Positions 10,294 to 23,725 are shown, counted from the first letter of the stretch. The stretch: DNA of 64,000 nucleotides from Sepiola atlantica (GCA_963556195.1 OY744521.1:136307399-136371398); one strand, 5' to 3'. The notes: generated by a model not told the origin, from the letters alone. Made by a program: numbers and translations.

Positions 10294-13200
10294 ATGAGTG
10301 TTCAAAATTATCAAACTGATAACGACCTAAGTGAGTCTAGAATGTCAAGTACCGGCCTCACGTCTGGCGGGGAAACGAACGAGGCTTCCCAAGTCGTCAT
10401 CCAGCGAGACCCTCAAAACACTAACACTAAAACTAATTGGACTAAAGCCTTAAATAGAATTGTGATGAAATGTTACTTGAAGAATGATCCTACAAAGAGA
10501 CGAAATAGACAGCGAATGCACCAAACCTTGAATGAGCCAGGCCTGTTTGAACTATCAGAACAAAAACTTGCAGGACAAGCACGGGTTATTAGAACTAATG
10601 AATTGTTATCTGCTATTGAAATTCAATAACTAAAAAGAAGAATTGAGAGAGAAGACTTAGACGAGCTTGGGGAGAAAAATAAACTTGACGTAGTTGAAGA
10701 AAAGTCTATGGTAGAAACAACAACAAGCTTTCAGAGACAAAATATTGTAACTAATGGTAATCAGGTGGTTTCCACAGGTGCAATCGTAAAACATATGATA
10801 GAACATGGGATGACAGAAGATACCGATATTTTTAGATTGTAAGACGAGAAACTAAGAGCTGGCAATTTAGAACAGCCGCCGAACCTGAGATTTGTCAATA
10901 GGAAAATACGTAAAACTGTCACGACGAAAGTGAATGATGTCTTGCCATTTTTATTAGTAAATAATCTTCATCAGTGTAATAAATTCATTAAAGCTTCTTC
11001 CAATACTGTACCAAATCTACTCGGAGTAAAACAAACGAAAAAAAAGAAGAGGAAACGTTTAAATGGTCATATAAAACAACTTAGAAAGGGTGTAAGTAAA
11101 GGGCAAGCTGTCGAAAATTGTGAACTCAAAAGTCAGAGCGATTGTGAAAGACTAATCCGTAAGTTTTACATACACCGAAAAGGTTTCAAGTGTGTAATTC
11201 AAGAAACAGCAAGTCGTAGGTAAGACTGCCAAAGTTAAAAGTTAAAGCGACAGAATTGAGCAGTATCGACAAAACAGACTGTTTGAGAACAACCAGAACC
11301 CTATTTTTGAACAACCATAAGGAATTGTAAAAGGGAATGACGTTATACCTGATGCTGACCAATCTAGTGCATTCTCGACAGGAATTTAAGAAAAGGAAGT
11401 AAAGCATCAAGATGATGTAGAATGGATCAAATATATTGAAAGGGAGATGTCATCTAGGGTAAGACGACAAACGAATATAACAATCATCGTTCAGATGCTG
11501 AAGGAGAGAGTTAAACAGCTTTTGAATTTGAAATAACCTGGACCTGACGGAGTCCAGGGATACTGGTTAAAAAACCTCCCGACTCTTCACCTATTTCTTG
11601 CAGCAATTATAAATGACTGTTTGACGACAGGTAGCTTCCCTAAATGGCTAACAAAAGGCAGCAGAGTCTTGATCATAAAAGATAAAACAAAAGGGAGTGA
11701 GGTGACAAACTTTAGACCGATCACTTAGCTCTCAGTTATGTGGAAAGTTTTCATTAGCATATTGTCTGAAAGTATTTATAGTCATTTGGACCAAAATAAT
11801 TTGCTGCTTGAGGAACGGACAGGCTGCCGAAAAAGATCACATGGCACCAAAGATCAGCATTTGATCGATAAAATGATCCTGAGAAACTGCAAACAAAGAG
11901 CTGCAAAACTTGCCATGGTGTGGGTACATTATAAGAAAATATTTGACATAGTCCCTCATTCATGTATACACAAATTCTTGGAGATTTTCAGAATAGCCTA
12001 AACATTAAAAAAGCATGAAGAACAGCATTAAGAATTGGGAAACCAATTTAACTTCAAGAGATGTTGCATTAGGTAAAGTGAAAATCAGGAGAGAGATTTT
12101 TCAGGGCGATTGTCTTTCCCCTTTGCATTTTGTCATTAGTTTGATCCTGATGACACTTCTCTTACGTAATGTGAAAGCAGGATATGAACTGGGGAAATGA
12201 CTTCCTACAGTCAAACACTTACTATTCATGGATGACCTTAAGATGTTTGGAAAGTGAGAGACCCAACTTGATACCTAATGAATATGGTTAAATTATTTAG
12301 TGAAGACATACAAATAGAATTTGGCATCACTAAACGTGCTATTCTTGTTGTAAAAAAGAGTAAACTTGTCCATTCAGATGGTTTTGAACTTCCAACAACA
12401 GATCTGATAAAGAATGTAGACAGTGAGAGGGGCTACAAATACTTGAGAATTCTGCAGGCGGATACGATTAAAAACAAGGAAACGAAAAACCAGGTCACAG
12501 CTGAGTACAACAGGAGAGTAAGGATAATTCTTAAATCACACCTCCACAGTCGAAATACAAGGTATGCTATCAATGCCACAGCAGTAGCTATCATTCGATT
12601 TACTGCCGGTATACTTGACTGGAATGTAGATAAACTAAAATGTTTGGATACAAAAACACGGAAAATACTTACAATTTATGGAGCTTTTGCAAAGAAAAGA
12701 AGATGCAGATCGATTGTATCTACCTAAAAAGGAAGGTGGTCGAGGTCTACTTAGTGTTGAAAATGTTGTGAATATAGAATAAGGTTGTCTATATAAATTT
12801 ATTAGTAAGTAATGAAATTCTTCTTCGGGAAGTGAAAAAAGAAGAAATACTAAGAACTGGAGTGAAAAAGAATCAAAGGTTACAAGAGAGAGGGTTAAAA
12901 TTATTTGTAAAGAAACTACACAGTGTATTATTTAAGAATACTGCATTTAGAGATAATGACAGCTGGAATTGGTTGGTCAGGGGTGATCTCAAAAGATCTA
13001 CTGAGAGCACCTTAATGGCAACCCAGGAACAAGCAACCCGCACTAGGTCCATCAAACATTACATTGAAAAAACTGCAGAATCATCGATATGCCGATTTTG
13101 TAATGAAAGGGAAGACACCTTAACGCATACTGTATCTGAATGCCCAATGCTAGCATAACATCAGTATGAAAAAATGGAGACACGACAAAGTCGCTCAGGT

Positions 13201-13718
13201 ACTACACTGGAATATATGCAAACTTTATGAATTGGACCACAATTGGCATAAGCCAGAAGTGGTACAGGAAAACGACAATATCAAACTTCTTTCGGACATG
13301 CGCATACAGACTTAGAAGGTCTTTGAACATTCATAACCCGACTTAATCATTCTACAAAAACAAGAGAACTTGCTTAATTATTGATATAGCCTGTCCCTTC
13401 TGACACCAGAGTCCAGAAGAAAGAACACAAAAAAATAAATATCAAGATCTAAAATGGGAATTAGTTAGACTATGAAAATGTTAAGAAGTAAAGCTGATTC
13501 TCGTTGTAAGTGGAACGCTTGGAACCATAAGTAACATACACCATAAATGGCTTAAACAGATTGACGAGACAATTTCTTTTCCAATTCTGCAAAAGAATCG
13601 CCTGTTAGGAACAGCGAAAGTTTTAAAGAAGAGTTTGAATGTCTAAAGTCAAGGGGATTGACTTAATGTTCAAAAGATAAAACTCCAACTAAAAACGTCC
13701 AAAAGTTAATACCACTAT
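10294..13718 (+). pseudogene. R2-like LINE, copy 1 (near full length, decayed)
   Basis: Broken into frames at 10294-10629, 10930-11223, 11738-12001, 12278-12727 and 12832-13158. The N-terminal part is basic (NWTKALNRIVMKCYLKN, then EQKLAGQARVIR). The RT domain shows KPGPDGVQGYWLKNLP (about 11532-11580), PITxLSVMWK, and the catalytic FMDDLKMFG (12225-12250). The thumb-like part reads YLRILQADTIK and TRKILTIYGA. Near the C terminus is a Cys-rich knuckle CRFCNEREDTLTHTVSEC and remnants of a PD-(D/E)XK-type nuclease region. This order (RT, CCHC-like finger, restriction-like endonuclease) is that of R2-type non-LTR elements. Many stops: dead. A (TAA)n tract follows its 3' end. Confidence 0.75.
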
Positions 13719-13874
<156 letters not shown>

Positions 13875-13879
13875 GTTAT

Positions 13880-15390
13880 TATTTGCAAGAAGGAAGCGGA
13901 AAAGATGATAATACAACCAGAATCTTCAGTCAGGACATCCAAATGGAATTCGGAATGGAAAAGTGTGCACTACTAGAAATAAAAAAGGGGAAAATAGCCG
14001 TGAGTTCTGAAAGCAGGCACGCCATCAAATCTACAGAAATGAAAGGGAAGATTGGAAAAGAATATTTACAAAAAACAAGAAAACTCTTAGAAACGAAATT
14101 ATATAGCAGGAATCTAGTAAAAGGAATAAACACCTGGGCAGTATCATTTATAAAATACTCTAGACCATTCATAAGCTGGACTAAAGAACTCAGGCACTTT
14201 CACCAAAGGACTAGAAAATTAATAACCATGCACAACGCACTACACCGAAACGACGATACGGACAGACTCTACATGAACAGAGACGAAAAAGGAAGAAGAC
14301 TGGTAAGTATAGAAGATTGTGTGGAACACTAAAAAAAGCTGGAGAAATACATAATTCAGAATACGGAAATGTTAATCACCGCAGCATGGGACAACCTTCC
14401 ATTGAGCAACTCGAGAAGCACCGAAACCAGAAACAAAACGACAAGTAAAGAATAGTGGGAAAGAAGAACTACTACATGGACGCTTCAGAAGACTGACAAC
14501 AGAAGAAACCAACGGAAATAGCTGGACATGACTAAGAAAATGACAATTTAACAGAGAAACAGAATCTTTACTGATGGCTGCACAGAACAATGCGATTAGG
14601 ACAAACTACATTAAAGCTAAAATAGATAAAACTCAGGAAAACAGTAAATGCAGACTGTGTGGACAAAGAGACAAAACAGTAAATTATATAATAAGCGAAT
14701 TTAGTAAACTAGCCCAAAAAGAATACAAGTACAGACATGACTGTGTTGGGAAAGCAGTACGCTGGGAACAGTGCAAACAATTGAATTTCGAATACGCAGG
14801 AAAATGGTACAAACATAAACCAGAAACAGTACTGGAAAACGAAAAACACAAAATCATCTGGGATATGGATATACAAACAGACAAACTCATACAAGCAAGG
14901 AGACTGGATGTTATAATAATCAACAAGAAAGAAAATATCTTGCAAAATTGTAGACTTTGCCGTCCCAGCAGACAACAGGATGTAGATCAAATAGACGGGA
15001 AAACGAAGCAAGTACACGGAGAACTGAAAGAAATATGGAGTATGAAGAAAGTCAATATAATACCAATAATCGTGGGAGCACAAGGAACAATTTAAAAAAT
15101 GGAAAAAAGACAGGGAGAAATTTGAATCAAAAGGATCCCTGAGACATTACAAAAGACGGCGATGATCAAAGCAGTTGTAATCTTAATGAAAATCCTGGAA
15201 TTCGGAAACCACCCCGCATAAGCTACGAATGGTAACCAGTCACATGGAAGTACAAGAAGAAACAACCCCACAGGAAAAACACCACCGCATGAATAAAAAC
15301 TAAATCAAAGTAAATAAGTTTTAGTAATGCTACTACAAAAGCAACTGCGTGCAAAGAAGGTACAAGAGTTGCATAGAGATCATATGAGAC
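13880..15390 (+). pseudogene. R2-like LINE, copy 2 (C-terminal half and 3' UTR)
   Basis: Starts abruptly in the RT C-terminal region (RIFSQDIQMEFGMEKCALL) and continues through KLYSRNLVKGINTWAVSFIK, TRKLITMHNALHRND, the finger CRLCGQRDKTVNYIISEF with its last Cys replaced by Phe, and the nuclease-like stretch NEKHKIIWDMDIQTDKLIQA followed by RRLDVIIINKKE, equivalent to the PD-(D/E)xK core of R2-type endonucleases. Two frames carry most of it (13883-14332 and 14574-15095), separated by stops. The 3' part has GGAAAAACACCACCGCATGA (15272-15291), which recurs at 50.8 kb. A 5'-truncated dead copy, different in sequence from copy 1. Confidence 0.75.
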
Positions 15391-15393
15391 ACA

Positions 15394-16200
15394 TTGACAT
15401 TCTTTCGCCCAACGAAGCAGAGGTTTGCGGACCAAGCAAGACATATTGAGAGACTATGGTTCTCGAAACTAGAACATATGGAAATAAGCAGGAAGGTAAG
15501 TAAAAGAGAACAGGAACTAAACCCTAATAAAAACTGGCAGGTAGAAAGCGAACACAACCGAAACACATTAACTGTAGAAACCACTGATCATGAAATCACA
15601 GATCCACAGAAGAAGAATCCAAAATTGAAAACATGAAAGTATAAAAGAAAAAGTAATAAACTACTACGAAGATGGGAAGAAAGCAAAAACGAAAATGGAA
15701 AAGGTGAATAAACTTTTCTCGCATGTCTCAACGGAGAATCTCGCAAACCTAAACAACATCCTGTATACTTAAAGCACATATGTAATCACGAACCTAAACA
15801 TATAAGCAATATCCCACTAAATAAGAAATGGATCGACAAAGCCGGATGGGAAACTAGACTGGAAACGCAAATCAATAAGCTAAAGAAATAAGTTCAATCT
15901 ATGAATATGGTTACAGAGATCAGAAACGGATGGAAGAGGTAAAATATGGCTGAGAAAGAAGAACAACGGCTATCCAAGAAACACGAAGAACTAAAGCCAT
16001 AAATAATTGGAAGGGAATGTAGATTGAGAAGATATAGATACAAATTGTAACATTATATGCAAAATAAGACTTTTGAAAACAATGAAGGGGCATTTTTACG
16101 TAAACAAAGAAAGGAAAAATAAGAAAAACAGACTCAAGAGAAACAGGAGCAATATATGGGAAAATTAACAAGATAACATAAAATTAAAGAAAAACCAAGT
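15394..16200 (+). pseudogene. R2-like LINE, copy 3 (N-terminal fragment)
   Basis: The frame at 15394-15636 contains TKQRFADQARHIERLWFSKL, equivalent to the EQKLAGQARVIRTNELLSAI stretch of copy 1, and further on GWETRLETQINKLKK resembles the RLNGHIKQLRKG stretch of copy 1. No RT domain follows, so it is an N-terminal remnant. It follows copy 2 in the same orientation without an obvious spacer. Confidence 0.55.
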
Positions 16201-16551
16201 ACTGTAATTTATGGAGATAAACTTAGCACGACCTAAAGAAAAATGACAAACTTGAAAGTATCTAGACATGACGGAATGCATAGTGTCTTGTTTCAAAAGT
16301 ACACGAGCCTACACAACACCGCAGAAGATGTATATGCGATGCAGAAATGTCAGTATTGATAACTAAAGGAAGGGGTCATTTTTCCAAACTTTGCCTCTTT
16401 CTTTCGGAATGGATTGATAGATTTATATATTGCCAATCACCTGAGGACAGGGAATGTCCATGGCAGTCTTTATATACGTTCGGGGGGGGGGCTATATATA
16501 TACATGAATGTTCGCTTTTATTTAAAACCATTTATAAATGTTGTATTTCGA

Positions 16552-16591
<40 letters not shown>

Positions 16592-16806
16592 AAATGCAAA
16601 TTGGTAGTATTCTAAATAGATGAATAACTAACAACAGCTTAAAGATATATGGAAAAAGGTGAAATCAAATTAAGCTCATACGCAGAAATACTACAGACAT
16701 TAAAGCAGCTATATGGTTAAGACTGTGGGCCACCATGACAATTTAGAAACTTTTGTTTGTTGAATTCTTGAAACTGATATAATAAAAATGAATATGTTAT
16801 ATTGTC

Positions 16807-16898
<92 letters not shown>

Positions 16899-16999
16899 CT
16901 GTGTGTGTGTCCGTGTCCGTGCGTGTGCAGGAATGTCTTTTTCACACATTCTGTCTTTCACGGCTTTTCATTTTATGATATATCGTGCATTTTATTCTC

Positions 17000-17034
<35 letters not shown>

Positions 17035-18985
17035 TAGTATGAAAATATATCTATTAATACTATATCTACAAAGTTCTACTCACCTATTGAGCACTGTTAA
17101 GTTAAATACGGAAAATATATACACAATATATTATATCACCTGAAATAATGTGTGTGTGATATTTTTTAAGTGTGAATATGTATAAGAACATTAATAGTGA
17201 AATTCATAGAAAACAAGAATTCAAGTATATTGAAATGGTACACGTGTATATATATTGTTTTAATACGTTTTTGGATTTGGTCTAACATTAAAAGAGAAAT
17301 ATATTTTAATCCTGGAAAATGTCTTTAAATAGAACGCAATAAAAAATTGGACAAAGAGTACCTTGCGTTGACCGGTTTAATTTTCGCAGACCTAAAGCTT
17401 AGGGTGAGAGAGCTTTCATACCCAGCTTCATGTCAGGAACTGACTTTCAAATATTTCTATTTTCATCACTTTGAAAAGGGGTTGTTTATCACATGAACAT
17501 ACCAAAATATTTATTCAAAGAGAGACGGATCAATCTTGAAGAGAAACAAAACAGTAAGTGGATGAAATGTTCCAACCTGTCTTGACCGGGTCAGGAGCTT
17601 TTAGTTAAATGCTCTATGTGACTCGATCATTGGCCCTTTAGAAATATTTTAAGGCCAACCCTTTGTCTTAGCAGAATTTGAGGAACCAGGTTGCACGTAT
17701 TGTTAATTATGGGAATAAGACGATCTTTCTTTTTATCGATTTGCGAGAAGTACAATGTCATATTCATAGAAAACCCATTGTAATGATCTGTGTACATCAC
17801 AGTCGCCCATTTATTCTCTGACTTTTAGAATATTGTTGAACTGTTTCGGAATACGCTATCTTTCAAGGTCGTTCGTGCTTTGTTTTGTTTAGCTGATTTC
17901 GGAATGTTTCTGGGGACTTACTAAAGGCGAAGAATAATGAAAGTTAACACATTTACCCGGCCATGACTGATATAATAAAAACAAATTACATTCGTGGATA
18001 AATAGAAATGCCCAATAGATTCCAAACTTCGGAATAAAAATTCCCAAGATCGACCAAATTTGAAAAGATTCACTTGTAGAAAAACGGGCTTACATCTACT
18101 GAAACCCTGTGAATATAACAACCAAGATGAGAATGGTGGTCCAAATAATACTAATTTGTTTTTGTTTTGTTTTTATTTTTTGTTTGTGCGTTGTATTTTA
18201 TTTTTATTTTTTTAGGCAGATTTCTTTAGAAGTAGAAGAAAATCTTATACTTCTGTGAATTTTTGTATATTTTGTTTTATTTTTATTATTTTTTTTTAAT
18301 TTTGCTTCTCGTCCCGATTTTTTGTTTTGGTTTTACTTTATTTTTATCCATTTCTTTCTTTTTTTCTACTGTTTCTATTTCTTTTATCAGAAAAGTCATC
18401 GCGGCTATCCGTACGGATAACCTCTCTTCAATTACAGTCCTCTCGCATCAAACAGGCCGGACGAGAAGATTTGAGAAAACCACTGAACTGGAGAAAGAGA
18501 TAAAGAGAGAGAAGGAAAACGAGATAGAGAAATAGAGATGGAAGAAAAGAGAAAAACGTTACACGAACGCTATTACAACCTCCACACTCAAAGATGGCGT
18601 CAACAGAAACAAAAGATGGATTTATTTCTCCTTATCCGGTTCATAAAATATAACTTTTCAGATAAAAGACGACAGTTTTACACTGATAATATTAAATGCC
18701 AGAACATTTTTATAAACGTTTTGAAGAAAACTTTTCATCACTGAACATTATAATTATCAAAACCGCAAATTAAGAACAACTAAACTTTGTAGTCCATTGG
18801 ATTAAAGAGAATAAAAATGTAAATCATTTACAATCATATGCCTATTAATTAATTATGACCACAAACTTTTTTGCTACTAATAAATACATAAACCTCGTCG
18901 ATATTTTACAGATTTATATATTAGGCATCTATTAATAATGGAATTTATAAAATCTTTGAAATCGACCTATCTCACCAGCACTCAT

Positions 18986-19000
<15 letters not shown>
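16201..19000. other. AT-rich region with microsatellites, no gene recognised
   Basis: Holds (TA)n at 16555-16588 and 17004-17031, (TA)n(TG)n at 16808-16905, a MITE-end motif at 18117-18153 (ACCAAGATGAGAATGGTGGT followed by CC), and T-rich sequence at 18150-18380. Short frames at 18263-18744 have K/E-rich or F-rich composition and no recognisable domain. I see no RNA gene. Confidence 0.5.
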
Positions 19001-19005
<5 letters not shown>

Positions 19006-19062
<57 letters not shown>

Positions 19063-19080
19063 CATAGAGAGAGAGAAAAT
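19006..19080. repeat. (CA)n(TA)n(GA)n microsatellite
   Basis: Consecutive ACAC, TATA and GAGA runs, 18984-19076. It lies upstream of the first palindromic element of the 19-21 kb cluster. Confidence 0.9.
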
Positions 19081-19194
19081 ATATATATATATATGTTTTT
19101 ATAAGGAATGCATATTTTCAATTTTAAACTCCTTACAATATTCGAAAATTTTCCAATTACAAGATGAATTAAGTTGTATTACAAGATTCAGAGC

Positions 19195-19690
19195 ATATCT
19201 ATAATATTGATTCATTCCAATGACCATGTAAAAATCAATCCAAAGTCATCATTTTCATAAGTTCCTTCAATTTTCATTTTTTATTTCTTTTATTTTATAT
19301 TTATTTAACCACCTCGGTGAATATTTATTATTCCAATTTACATCTTATATATAAAAAACAATCTTTTCATCTTTCATCTTTTGTATCCTTACGCGTATTT
19401 CTTGGCAGTTAGGAAAGAAATTACAGTTCAATAGCCCATTTGTCATCTGTCTCTGAAGATTGACAGGTGGGTTATTTTAACTGTAATTTTTCTCTCAATC
19501 TGACAAGAAAGACGTGTAAGGATGAAAAGATTACAGATGAAAATATTGTTTGTATATATAAGATGTAAATTGGAATTATAAGCATCTACCGAATTGGTGA
19601 AATAAATATCAAATTTAAAATTTTAAAAATTGAAGGAACTTATGTAAATTATGACTTTGCATTAGTTTTTTACATGATCATTGAAATTTA
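19195..19690. mobile_element. Palindromic MITE P1 (~235-bp arms)
   Basis: The left arm (19195-19450) and right arm (19456-19690) are imperfect reverse complements along nearly their whole length: for example CATAAGTTCCTTCAATTTTC at 19256-19275 pairs with AAAATTGAAGGAACTTATGT near 19626, and ATCCTTACGCGTATTTCTTG pairs with CAAGAAAGACGTGTAAGGAT. The centre is only a few bases long. (TA)n follows on the right. No coding capacity. Nearly loop-free long inverted repeats like this are typical of foldback-type MITEs. Confidence 0.8.
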
Positions 19691-19692
19691 TA

Positions 19693-19693
19693 G

Positions 19694-19775
<82 letters not shown>

Positions 19776-19792
19776 ACGCGTGTGTGTGTGTG
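19693..19792. repeat. (TA)n(TG)n microsatellite
   Basis: About 30 bp of TA followed by about 65 bp of TG with one GCACGC interruption. It separates palindromes P1 and P2. Confidence 0.95.
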
Positions 19793-19883
19793 TGAGGTTT
19801 GTTGGAGAGAACCCCAGCAGAATGCTCAATTATTAACACAATTCGAAAATGAGAGTGTAATATTTATTTATATATGTATTGCA

Positions 19884-20125
19884 AAAAATCAGAACAACAT
19901 CGGTACTGTCGGTTTCAAATTCAAACAAAGGGGACCTATAATTGGTCTCTTTTACCGAACTCTCTTCAACCTCTGTTTATGTCTGCATCAAAAGTAACAC
20001 AACGCACGAGCCGCCATTTTCATGGGAGGCAGACATAAAACGAAGCCGAATAGAGTCCGGTAAAGCTGAACAATTATAGTTCTTACTTGTTTGGATTTGA
20101 AACCAACTTTTGTTCTGATCTTCTG

Positions 20126-20126
<1 letters not shown>
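19884..20126. mobile_element. Palindromic MITE P2 (~115-bp arms)
   Basis: AATCAGAACAACATCGGTAC to TTTATGTCTGCATC on the left (about 19887-19987) is complemented by GAGGCAGACATAAAAC to TTGTTCTGATCTTCTG on the right (about 20025-20124). The loop (about 25 bp) contains AACGCACGAGCCGCCATTTT. A long (TA)n begins right after the right arm. Confidence 0.75.

Positions 20127-20212
<86 letters not shown>
20127..20212. repeat. (TA)n microsatellite
   Basis: About 84 bp of uninterrupted TA between palindromes P2 and P3. Confidence 0.95.
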
Positions 20213-20214
<2 letters not shown>

Positions 20215-20780
20215 GAGGGGTGATTGGAAAGTAACTATTATTAACTGCTTGGAAGTTATTACCGAAATATAATTTTTACAATAAATTAATATTATAAGAA
20301 AGTGTATATCGCAGAGTTTATCTTTAGAATCCAATATCGGTGCTAGCATTCGCCACCATCTTCTAAAGCCGTCTGGTAACCACATAAACTGATTTCACGA
20401 GTAACTCATCTTTTTTCGGTTTTTCATTATTTCTACTAATGAGTCGCTACTCATGAGGGAAAACACTAGATGATAAGGTTAAATGTGATGGATAGACTGA
20501 CAATTGAAATCACCTAGTATCCCCTCTTTGTCAGAAACATGGGATCTGAGAACTGGATGGATGCGAACGTTACGAAACTACCCCCAATTTTATTCCTTGT
20601 ACAATCAATGTATGCGGTTCGTGAGCGGCTTGAGAAGCTGGTGGCGAATACTGGCGCCCATATTGAATTCTAAATAAACCTTATGCTATAGACTTTCTTA
20701 TAATATTCATTTCGTGTAGGAATTATATTTAACTAATAAATTATAAGCACGTATTCATAGAGAGTTACTTTCCACTCATA
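20213..20780. mobile_element. MITE P3 with ~165-bp terminal inverted repeats
   Basis: The left end GAGGGGTGATTGGAAAGTAA (20213 on) is the complement of the right end (GAGTTACTTTCCACTCATAA, 20762 on), and the arms match to about 20385 and 20609. The right arm reads VRERLEKLVANTGAHIEF before a stop on the plus strand (about 20618-20672), and the left arm encodes a decayed version on the minus strand; this resembles the C terminus of Tc1/mariner/IS630-type transposases (inference). The middle (20386-20608) is unrelated. Flanked on both sides by (TA)n, in line with TA target use. Probably a deletion derivative of such a transposon. Confidence 0.7.
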
Positions 20781-20904
20781 ATATATATATATATATATTT
20801 GTGAGTTTTTATCAAAGATATATATTTATATATACACCTTATAATCCAAAAAATTGTAGTAAATTACAAGCTCAATGAAATTATGTTACAAGCTTCAGAG
20901 CATA

Positions 20905-21540
20905 TATACTTTTTAGTTATATTCCAGTGACCAAAGGAAAAATCAATCCATTACCATAATTTTCACTTATTTAATTTTCTCAATTTCCTCATTTTCCGAT
21001 TTCGACGAATACCTGCATTTTTTTCCTTTGTCTTACAAACAAAATTCATATTTATTTTGTCCTGGCTCGACTGGTTTTAAATCCTATATGACGACGTGAA
21101 AATTATTTCAGGTTTTCGGGTTTAACGCCTTTTATGGTGAAAGGGAGATTCGCGATATATGTCAATTTTGATGTGATATTTTTCGTGCCTTTTTACTTGC
21201 AATTATTTTTATCAAGCCTTCTTCTTGGGCTTTACTCATCTTCCTTCCTTCTGTTTTGGATTGATACTTTTTCCATGACTATTACATGAACAATTCCTCT
21301 GATGATCAGCGATCTTAAAATAAAAACTATATATATTGTTCGACTAAGCTGTGAAACACGCGTAAAATATGAAAATATTTTTTAAATTGGAAAAATAAAT
21401 AAATATAAATTTTGTTTCTAAGACGAAAGTAAAAGATACATGTATTCATTAAAGTCGAATAATGATGAAATTGAGAAAATTAAATAAATAAAAATTATGG
21501 TAATAGATTGATTTTTTCTTTCTTTCTTATTGGAATATAA

Positions 21541-21546
<6 letters not shown>
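20905..21546. mobile_element. MITE P4 with ~150-bp inverted repeats
   Basis: AGTTATATTCCAGTGACC and AAAAATCAATCCATTACCAT on the left (20914-20965) are matched by TATGGTAATAGATTGATTTT and TATTGGAATATAACTA on the right (to 21545), and the arms extend to about 21065 and 21390. The 320-bp middle is of different composition and has no recognised frame. The left arm and its upstream flank (TTACAAGCTTCAGAGCATAT) resemble P1 (ATTACAAGATTCAGAGCATA), so P1 and P4 are probably relatives. (TA)n follows directly. Confidence 0.75.
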
Positions 21547-21586
<40 letters not shown>

Positions 21587-23725
21587 CCCAATGCTATCAA
21601 CCGCAAATACTCTTACGAGAGAGATGTTAGGGTGCCGAATGGCCTGCTGGGTTTTATTTATTACCCTAAACTAATATATATATATGAGATATAGATTTAA
21701 TATGTAACAACATTTTTTTTAAATATTATTACATTGATGCGTCAATCTTTCCTTAACATAGAACCTATCTCTTATTTCCATGTATTTCCAACTTAATTTA
21801 ATGACATTAAGTTTGAAATCTTGTGAACAAATTTAAAACTTAATGAAATGCACACCAAAATTCACATGTCAAAAATACTAATGTTAGTAAGATTCTATTT
21901 ACTTTGTTTGTACTTAATAAATGCATGTAAATAGTTTCACGTTCAAAATTCAAAGATCCTATTCATCTTTAGATCAAATGTTATTAATTTTTTATCTTTA
22001 AAATCTGATTTTTATGACTTTTTAGTCATTAAAACTTTTAATAAATTGTAAGCTTGCACACAAATTTAAATTATTTTTCCATTTCAAAAATGATTATTGT
22101 TTAATCGGTCTTTTTTTACAAATACAAATTAAAATTTCAGAAACTCTCTTCAGCAATAAAATCTGAAAATGCATGAAAAATAAATTAAGATGCATTAAAC
22201 TATTAAAATGCATGAAACTATACATTAAAGTAAATAAAATAAAATTTCAAGTCAAAATTTGTGTATCGTTATTTCTATTTTTCCGACATGAATTTTGGTC
22301 CCAAAATCTTGTTTTTCAACTTGTGTTAAACATTGACTTTGAACAAAAACGTAAAATTTGAATTGAAGCAAATATTTTGTCAAAGGATTTGTTGAATTGA
22401 AAAATGTTTGACAAAGGTCTAATTTGAATTTAAAAATTTGATACTTTTTCAGAAATTAATGAAAATTCGCGTAGAAAATATTCATTTTATTTGGGTTTTT
22501 ACAATGTTTTACAATTTAAAAAAAATAGTTTTATTCCTTAGAAAAATTCTCAAATAATTTAAATCATTAAAACAAAATTTAAATAAATATCAAAATCATA
22601 ATTGCATAAAATCATTAAAAGAAAAATAATAAAATTTATCAGAGATTTTTTTATGTTGAAAATATTTTAATTGCTTGTAAACACTAATCTGTTAAAAAAA
22701 AGAAGTACAACTGACACATAATTTTTCGAAATATTTTTGTTCATTTTTTAAATTTTAATTAGTAAAAATCTTTAACAATTATTTATTAAGCTACTTAATC
22801 GGTAAAGATGCTCGTCGACTACAATTAAAACCCTTATGTTAAGAGATGGATTTGCTTTGGGTGGTTTATACATTATATTATCGCAATATTGTCATGTTGA
22901 ATTTGCGTGTTTTTAACGTTTCGTTTCACTAATTTTCGTCTTAAAAGATTATTTAATATTTTTAATTGTTAATAAAGTTATTAGAAAGTTATCAATTAAT
23001 TGGTCAATAATTATTTGTCGATATAATGCTGCATTTACTTCTTTTTTAATTATTTACATTTCATCTTAGTTACTAATTAACTTTAGGTTGTTAGTTTTAA
23101 CATTTAAATACAAATTTAACTTTAAGTGCAATGCATTTCAATTGATGTGTTTTAATACGTAAAGCCCAGAATGAAACGGAAGACGAGTAAATTAGTATAA
23201 ATTACTGACGAAAGAATCAAAAGCATTAAAAAATACAAAGTTGAAGAATTATTAAAACCCAGTTTATTTAGGATTTTGTGATGCAATTTAGTGTGAGTAC
23301 TTTGTATAAAACGTCAGTCAACAGACAATGGATAATTAGAAATTGGTTAATACATAAGTAGGTGGATGCTTTATTAGAAATTAGATAAACAAATGGTATT
23401 CGGAAATATCTCTGAATCAGAATTAATGCGAAGAATGTGTATGAGGTATATCATGGCGTAAACGATATAGTTAAATAGACAGACAGACAGACAGACAGTG
23501 AACCGAAAATAAGGAGAGAAGACAGAATTCTGTGTAAACTGCTTCGCCCACAATTAAAAACGAATTGCGTTTAGCTAGGTAAACGTAAACAAATATAAGC
23601 ACAAACATGCATGACTGTTTACGCCCATTGGCGTCTTAAGAAACAGATTCTCAGCTGCCTATATAGTCGTTTTCAAGTCTAATATTAACAAATTCTTGTC
23701 GAGCCACCCACCTAATCAAATTATT
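21547..23725. other. AT-rich region, no gene recognised
   Basis: Begins with (TA)n (21542-21582). The rest is very AT-rich, with frequent AAAATTT-type strings and an (AGAC)n run at 23476-23498. The only frame above 60 codons (22173-22361) is K/I/F-rich by composition. I see no inverted repeat, RNA gene or transposon domain. Confidence 0.5.
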
